From NCBI GenBank assembly GCA_035291605.1, contig DATDRS010000168.1:1-43478 (forward strand): 43,478 nucleotides of DNA. Direction: 5' to 3'. Origin of the DNA: DATDRS01 sp035291605. Its GTDB lineage: Bacteria > Chloroflexota > Anaerolineae > Anaerolineales > UBA6663. Made by a program: the position numbers and the translations under genes. This document shows, piece after piece, positions 37,873 through 43,478 of the stretch. The number at the start of each line of letters is the position of its first letter. Positions within the stretch are counted from its first letter, which is position 1. Below the pieces are notes generated by a model. It did not search any database. It saw only the letters and a list, made by a program, of their open reading frames with translations, and had not been told where the DNA came from.

Positions 37873-38919
37873 ATGAGGACGGTAGACTGGCATGACCACG
37901 GCGTCCGCATGATTGACCAGCGTCTCCTGCCCAACCGCTTCGAGACGCCGGTTTATCACGACTACCGCGAAGTCACGCGGGCCATCACGGACATGGTCGT
38001 GCGCGGCGCTCCGGCTATCGGCGCGGCGGCGGCCTTCGGGCTGGCGCTGGCCGGGTTTCAGAGCAAAGCCGCCGATCGGATGCAGTTGCTCCGCGACCTG
38101 GAGGAGGCCGCCGTGACCCTGCGCCAGGCGCGGCCCACCGCCGTCAACCTGAGTTGGGCGCTCGACCGGCTGATGCGCGTGGCGGTGAACGAGGAATTGG
38201 ACACAGCGGACGACGTGCGCGAGGCGTTGTTGAAAGAAGCGCAGAAACTCGCCGACGAAGACGTGGAGCTCAACCGCCGCATGGGCTACCACGGCGCGGC
38301 GCTCGTCGAGGACGGCGACACGATCTTGCACCACTGCAACACGGGCGCGCTGGCCGCCGTGGATTTTGGGACGGCTCTGGGCGTGGTCTTCGCGGCGCAC
38401 GAGCAGGGCAAGCGCGTGCACGTCCTGGTGGACGAGACCCGCCCGCGCTTGCAAGGGGCGCGCCTGACCGCGTGGGAGCTCAAGCAGCGGGGCATCTCGT
38501 TCGACATCATCGCCGACAACGCCGCCGGGCATTTCATGCGCACCGGGCAGGTCAACCTGTGCCTGGTGGGCGCTGACCGCGTGGCGGCAAACGGCGATGT
38601 GGCGAACAAGATCGGGACGTACAAACTCGCAGTCGTCGCCAGAGAGAACGGCGTCCCATTTTACTCGGTCGTCCCGACCTCGACGGTTGACCTCTCGCTC
38701 GCGCATGGCGACTTGATCCCGATTGAGGAGCGCGACCCGCAGGAAGTATTGGGCCTGCAATTCCAAGGGGAGGGCGTGGCCCCCGAGGGCAGCACGGCGC
38801 GCAACCCGGCCTTCGACGTGACGCCGCATCGTTACCTCACGGCGATCGTCACCGAGAACGGCGTCGTGCGCCCGCCGTTTGTCAAGAATCTGCCGCGCGC
38901 CGTACGGGGAGATTTGTAA
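37873..38919 (+). CDS. mtnA: S-methyl-5-thioribose-1-phosphate isomerase
   Basis: Converts methylthioribose-1-phosphate to methylthioribulose-1-phosphate in methionine salvage. The 348 residues carry the MtnA signatures MVVRGAPAIGAAAAFGLALA, RPTAVNLSWALDR, HCNTGALAAVDFGTALGVV (catalytic Cys region), DETRPRLQGARLTAWEL, VGADRVAANGDVANKIGTY (catalytic Asp) and FYSVVPTSTVDL. ATG 37873 is preferred over 37843, since the family N-terminus MRTVDWHDHGVRMIDQRLLP starts there and GAGG lies six bases before. Heads a SAM-cycle gene group with the kinase and ahcY. Confidence 0.96.
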   Translation: MRTVDWHDHGVRMIDQRLLPNRFETPVYHDYREVTRAITDMVVRGAPAIGAAAAFGLALAGFQSKAADRMQLLRDLEEAAVTLRQARPTAVNLSWALDRLMRVAVNEELDTADDVREALLKEAQKLADEDVELNRRMGYHGAALVEDGDTILHHCNTGALAAVDFGTALGVVFAAHEQGKRVHVLVDETRPRLQGARLTAWELKQRGISFDIIADNAAGHFMRTGQVNLCLVGADRVAANGDVANKIGTYKLAVVARENGVPFYSVVPTSTVDLSLAHGDLIPIEERDPQEVLGLQFQGEGVAPEGSTARNPAFDVTPHRYLTAIVTENGVVRPPFVKNLPRAVRGDL

Positions 38920-38970
38920 CCACGGATCAAACGGATGACACAGATTTCATCATCCGCGTAATCTGCGGTT
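38920..38970. repeat. dispersed repeat between mtnA and the kinase gene
   Basis: CCACGGATCAAACGGATGAC and CATCCGCGTAATCTGCGG: opposed CGGAT/ATCCG words around CACAGATTT. Same type as 15262-15339; a partial unit (TTCCGTGCCGTCCGTTCC) lies at about 40004-40023 before the GNAT gene. Confidence 0.6.
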
Positions 38971-38997
38971 GCTTTTGACTGCGCCTGAGGTGGCGCC

Positions 38998-39960
38998 ATG
39001 AAGATTGTCATCACCGGTTCCATCGCCTACGACTACATCATGTCCTTCCCCGGCCGGTTCCGCGACCACATCCTGCCGGACAAGCTCGATTCGCTCGCGC
39101 TGAGCTTCCTGGTCGAGAGCATGACCAAGCAGCGCGGCGGCGTCGCGCCCAACATCGCCTACACCCTCGCGCTGCTCGGCGGGCGGCCCGCCATCCTGGC
39201 GACGGCCGGCCACGATTTCGGCGAGTACCGCGACTGGCTCGAAGCGCGCGGCGTGGACACGGCGCACGTCAAAATCATCCCCGACCTGTTCACCGCCTCG
39301 TTCTTCGCCGGCACCGACACGGTCAACGGTCAGATCGCGCTCTTTTACGCCGGCGCAATGGGCCGCGCGAGCGATGTCTCCTTCAAGGATTTGCCCTATC
39401 AGCCCGACATCGCCATGATCTCGCCGGACGACCCGGCGGCGATGACAAAGCACGTGCGCGATTGCATCGAGCTGGGCATCCCGTACGTCTACGATGTGTC
39501 GTGGCAACTGGCGCGCCTCTCCGCCGACGAAGTCCGTGAGGGCGTGATGGGCTGCCGGATGCTGGCCGTGAACGACTACGAGATGAGCCTCATCGCCGAC
39601 AAGACCGGCCTGGCGGAGGGCCATCCGGTGTATGATCGCAAGATTGTCGTCGTCACGCGCGGCGAGAAGGGCGCGACGATTCGCGCCGACGGCGTGCGCT
39701 ACGATATCCCCGTCGTGCCCCCGCGCCGCATCGCCGACCCGACCGGCGTGGGCGACGCCTTCCGGGGTGGTCTGTTGCGCGGCATGGCCGCCGGTTGGGG
39801 CTGGGACGTGGCCGGGCGCGTGGCCTCGCTCGCGGCCACCTACTGCCTTGAGCACGTCGGCCCGCAGAACCACGCCTATACGCGCGCCGAGTTCGTCCGG
39901 CGCTATCGCGAGCACTTCGACGACGGCGGCCAACTGGATTTGCTCGTGTCCGCGGATTGA
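38998..39960 (+). CDS. PfkB-family carbohydrate kinase, probable adenosine kinase
   Basis: 320 residues of the ribokinase/PfkB fold. Seen: KIVITGSIAYDYIMSFPG (start strand), KQRGGVAPNIAYTLALLGG (substrate/Gly-Gly region), VVVTRGEKGATI and the PfkB signature 2 DPTGVGDAFRGGLLRGMAAG with the catalytic Asp of GVGD. Sequence style (GSIAYDYIM, GGVAPNIAY) matches bacterial adenosine-kinase-like members. Lying between mtnA and ahcY, phosphorylating the adenosine released by AhcY makes sense, but another nucleoside or sugar is possible. GAGGTGG precedes ATG. Confidence 0.88.
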   Translation: MKIVITGSIAYDYIMSFPGRFRDHILPDKLDSLALSFLVESMTKQRGGVAPNIAYTLALLGGRPAILATAGHDFGEYRDWLEARGVDTAHVKIIPDLFTASFFAGTDTVNGQIALFYAGAMGRASDVSFKDLPYQPDIAMISPDDPAAMTKHVRDCIELGIPYVYDVSWQLARLSADEVREGVMGCRMLAVNDYEMSLIADKTGLAEGHPVYDRKIVVVTRGEKGATIRADGVRYDIPVVPPRRIADPTGVGDAFRGGLLRGMAAGWGWDVAGRVASLAATYCLEHVGPQNHAYTRAEFVRRYREHFDDGGQLDLLVSAD

Positions 39961-40038
39961 ACCGGGTGATCGTTCACATGCCTTAGATTGATCAAGGTTC
40001 CAGATTCCGTGCCGTCCGTTCCATCCGTTGAAAACAAA

Positions 40039-40812
40039 GTGCCTCGCCTCACCGATCCGGCCGAGATCCGCGCCATCCTTGAGACTGATCGCGCGTGGGC
40101 CATTTACGCGCTGGGCGACCTCGCGCCCGGCTTTTTTGAAGTAAGCGAGTGGCATCATACGCCGGGCAGCGAGCCGGCGCTCGCGCTGCTGTATCGCGCT
40201 TTCGAGACGCCGGTGCTTTTCACGCTCGGCCAGCCGGAGACCGTCGAGACCCTGCTTCACGAAGTCGGGGCTGAGCGCAGCATGTATCTGTCTATCCGGC
40301 CGGAGATTCTGCCGCTGATCAAAAAGCGCTGGCGCGTCGAGCACGAGATGGCCATGTGGCGCATGACCGTGACGGCCGCAGACTTTCGGCCTGCATCGGA
40401 GCATGGCGTGGTAAAACTCGGCCCGGCCGATTTGCCTGCCCTGCGCGAGTTGTACGCCGACGGGCGACCCACTGGCGAGGTGCCGGATTTCTTCAGCCCG
40501 GAGATGGTGGACATCGGGGTGTTTTACGGGATCCGCGAGGGGGAGGGATTGATTGCGGCTGCGGGCACCCACCTGGTCGCGCCGTCCGAAAGCGTGGGGG
40601 CGGTGGGAAACGTTTATACCCGCCGCGACCGCCGGGGCAGTGGGTTGGCTGCGCGGGCCACCAGCGCCGTCACCGCGGAACTGCTGGCGATGAATTTACG
40701 CACCATCGCGCTGAACGTCAACCGACAGAACGCCGCCGCGATTCGCGTCTACGAAAAGCTGGGCTATCGGCGTTATTGCCCCTTCTACGAGGGAGTAGCG
40801 ATAAAAGATTAA
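40039..40812 (+). CDS. GNAT-family N-acetyltransferase
   Basis: About 257 residues from GTG 40039. The N-terminal half is a degenerate GNAT-like region (RAWAIYALGDLAPGFFEVSE); the C-terminal half has the acetyl-CoA site VGNVYTRRDRRGSGLAARAT (R/Q-x-x-G-x-G/A form) and NVNRQNAAAIRVYEKLGYRR. Substrate unknown. The start is uncertain: TTG 39988 is in frame but would add 17 residues coded by a dispersed repeat. The stop lies 11 bases before the ahcY start, and the ahcY Shine-Dalgarno touches it, so they are co-transcribed. Confidence 0.88.
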   Translation: MPRLTDPAEIRAILETDRAWAIYALGDLAPGFFEVSEWHHTPGSEPALALLYRAFETPVLFTLGQPETVETLLHEVGAERSMYLSIRPEILPLIKKRWRVEHEMAMWRMTVTAADFRPASEHGVVKLGPADLPALRELYADGRPTGEVPDFFSPEMVDIGVFYGIREGEGLIAAAGTHLVAPSESVGAVGNVYTRRDRRGSGLAARATSAVTAELLAMNLRTIALNVNRQNAAAIRVYEKLGYRRYCPFYEGVAIKD

Positions 40813-40823
40813 GGAGGCTTACC

Positions 40824-42089
<1,266 letters not shown>

Positions 42090-42140
42090 AACGTGCTACG
42101 TGATGCGTGTCCGCCACGGATCACGGATCACGCAACGCGT
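42090..42140. repeat. dispersed repeat between ahcY and the zinc-finger gene
   Basis: ACGTGCTACGTGATGCGTG and CACGGATCACGGATCACGCA oppose each other as an imperfect palindrome, like 29886-29930. Confidence 0.5.
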
Positions 42141-42144
42141 GCCT

Positions 42145-42708
42145 ATGCCGCCGGAGGCCTGTTTTCAACATCCCGACCGCCCCGCCGTCGAGCACTGCGA
42201 GGTCTGCCGCAAGCCGGTATGCGGCTCGTGCCTGTGGTACGCGGACTCCGGCGAACGGCTGTGCCCTGAGCACGCCGCCGAGTTTGACGGAGCGGGGACG
42301 CCCGTGCATTCGCCGGGGCGCTATGCGGCAGGGATTGCTTCCAGCGAGGCCTCGGCCCTGCGGCCTGCGCAGGGCGATGTGCCATATAAAGGCAACAGCA
42401 CCGACCTCGGCGCGCTGGTCGCGGCGATAGCCGGGATGATGGCGCTCGCGTCTTGCACCGGGTTCTCGTGGCTGCTCCCGTTCCTGGCGTTTATCCTGGG
42501 GCTGATCATGTGGCTCCAGTCCAGGGAGGCCGTCCATCCCCGGCGGACGCGCTGGCTCGCGGGGATCGGCATGGCAGGCGGCGGGCTGTTCCTGGTCGTC
42601 GTCGTGGGGTTTTTCGGCATGATGTGCCTGTTCTTCACGTTCGCTTCTATCGCCGGCCGCGGCGGCCCGGCCGGGATTCCCACGCCCACGCCGTTCCCAA
42701 CTCCTTGA
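42145..42708 (+). CDS. B-box-like zinc-finger membrane protein, unknown function
   Basis: 187 residues from ATG 42145. The N-terminus has paired metal ligands: CFQHPDRPAVEHC, CRKPVCGSCLW and LCPEHAAE, the Cys/His spacing of bacterial B-box zinc fingers. A linker then leads to two or three hydrophobic helices (ALVAAIAGMMALAS, WLLPFLAFILGLIMWL, GGLFLVVVVGFFGMMCLFFT) and a Pro/Thr end. Such proteins are common, with the zinc domain cytoplasmic, and function is not established. GTG 42139 is an alternative start; upstream sequence is repeat. Confidence 0.75.
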   Translation: MPPEACFQHPDRPAVEHCEVCRKPVCGSCLWYADSGERLCPEHAAEFDGAGTPVHSPGRYAAGIASSEASALRPAQGDVPYKGNSTDLGALVAAIAGMMALASCTGFSWLLPFLAFILGLIMWLQSREAVHPRRTRWLAGIGMAGGGLFLVVVVGFFGMMCLFFTFASIAGRGGPAGIPTPTPFPTP

Positions 42709-42731
42709 GAACGCCTGACCGAATGAGACCT

Positions 42732-42767
42732 AGAAACCCGGTTCCCCGGAGGGAGAAACCAGGTTTC
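42732..42767. terminator. hairpin repeat between convergent genes
   Basis: AGAAACCCGGTTCCC and GAGAAACCAGGTTTCT form an imperfect stem in the 65-base gap between the zinc-finger gene and the converging LysM gene. It resembles a dispersed AGAAACC/GGTTTCT palindrome and may stop transcription both ways. Confidence 0.5.
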
Positions 42768-42773
42768 TGTAAT

Positions 42774-43478
42774 TTATGGGGCAGGGGTCACAGCAATATT
42801 CACCGGCACCGCCAGGCTTTGGCCGACGGTGAGCGAATAGGGAGGCGGTAACTGGTTTTCGGCGGCGATGGCCTCGAAGGTGCTGGCGTAGCCGGCCGCG
42901 ATGGTCTGCACGGTGTCGCCGGGGCGGACGGTGTAAGTGAACCGGCTGCCGGGCGGCAGGCTGACTCCTTTTCGGCGCAGCACGTCGAACCCGCCCAGGC
43001 CGGTGCGCCCGACGAACGGGCTATTCACCCAGTCGTTCTTGAACACGCCCAGATCAGGCCGGGCCGGATCATAGAGCAGGATTTTCTGGGCAATGTAAGT
43101 CTTGTCGCGCTGTTTGTGGTTGGTCACGCTGTAAGCCCGACCCTGGGCATCCACTTCGGTCACGATGAACATGTGCTCGTACCCGTCGCGCCCCTGGTAG
43201 GTGTAGAGGAAATCGGCGGGGCGCAGAGGCCACGCGGCGAAATCAAACTGGTTGATGGGCGTGTCGAAGTGGAACAGGTCGTAGTCGTCCGGCGGGAAGA
43301 GCGTCCACGGGCGGCCATCGCGCTTGGGGTTGTCGAGCCAGTAAGCGCGGATGTCGCTCACCGGCCCGTAGCCAGCCGGCAGGAGGCCCGCATCGCGCAG
43401 GATAGCGGCGGCCAGCGGGCCGCACATGTTTGACGGGTCTTCGTTCTTTCCAGGGCGGAAGTCAAGTTGGAACGCAAG
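42774..43478 (-). CDS. Cys-peptidase-like protein with C-terminal LysM (5' end cut by window edge)
   Basis: 235 residues are visible and the frame is open to the right edge (LAFQLDFRPGKNEDPSNMCG continues upstream of the internal Met), so the true start is outside. SNMCGPLAAAIL resembles a papain/C39-type active-site Cys region, and GYEHMFIVTEVDAQGRAYSV supplies a possible His. The C-terminus carries one LysM (YTVRPGDTVQTIAAGYASTF through LTVGQSLAVPV). A wall-bound cysteine peptidase or amidase is plausible; without the N-terminus the family cannot be fixed. Confidence 0.7.
   Translation of the reverse strand, partial: LAFQLDFRPGKNEDPSNMCGPLAAAILRDAGLLPAGYGPVSDIRAYWLDNPKRDGRPWTLFPPDDYDLFHFDTPINQFDFAAWPLRPADFLYTYQGRDGYEHMFIVTEVDAQGRAYSVTNHKQRDKTYIAQKILLYDPARPDLGVFKNDWVNSPFVGRTGLGGFDVLRRKGVSLPPGSRFTYTVRPGDTVQTIAAGYASTFEAIAAENQLPPPYSLTVGQSLAVPVNIAVTPAP

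Overview
The window is high-GC bacterial chromosome. The mix of a full rod-shape/division supercluster, Thr/Pro-rich lipoproteins with clear lipoboxes, no outer-membrane genes, and many short imperfect palindromic intergenic repeats suggests a Chloroflexota (Anaerolineae-like) organism. That assignment is inference from gene style; no rRNA is present. Nothing looks like a prophage or CRISPR.

Region 1 (1-12.2 kb, minus strand) is one long envelope/division block read right to left: mreB, mreC, mreD, mrdA (PBP2), a DUF2723 membrane protein, minC, a 35-codon small ORF, minD, minE, rodA and gltX (cut by the left edge). MreBCD, PBP2 and RodA form the elongasome, and MinCDE places the septum. Divergent tilS (12.3-13.8 kb) runs into a truncated crcB remnant, then a ModE-like HTH regulator, a ModE-type operator and the tungstate transporter tupABC (13.9-16.7 kb).

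Region 2 (16.7-24.7 kb, minus) holds a protein-isoaspartate methyltransferase with a long C-terminal extension, a tyrosine-recombinase-fold protein lacking most catalytic residues, an LCP-family wall-polymer ligase, and a very large membrane sensor kinase whose phosphoacceptor His is Gln. A cluster of short hairpin repeats follows.

Region 3 (24.9-30.5 kb, plus) starts with a promoter, a free-standing LAGLIDADG endonuclease gene and tRNA-Leu(CAG) directly behind it. An FtsB-like protein follows, then a cobalamin riboswitch (with its own promoter and terminator) controlling btuF-btuC-btuD-pduO, i.e. B12 uptake plus adenosylation. The riboswitch carries a long palindromic repeat in its variable arm.

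Region 4 (30.5-37.7 kb, minus) is a five-gene cluster of murein-active and membrane proteins: a TPR-Slt lipoprotein, a bitopic protein with a degenerate M23-like domain plus a transglycosylase-like domain, a LysM anchor, and two membrane proteins that may be one gene broken at an A7 run. Its function is unknown and it is the best candidate here for an undescribed system.

Region 5 (37.7-43.5 kb) holds methionine/SAM-cycle genes (mtnA, a PfkB/adenosine-kinase-like gene, a GNAT gene, ahcY), a zinc-finger membrane protein and a partial Cys-peptidase-like/LysM protein at the right edge.

Across the window, related short palindromic repeats occur between genes, inside a riboswitch and, in frame, inside at least three proteins.
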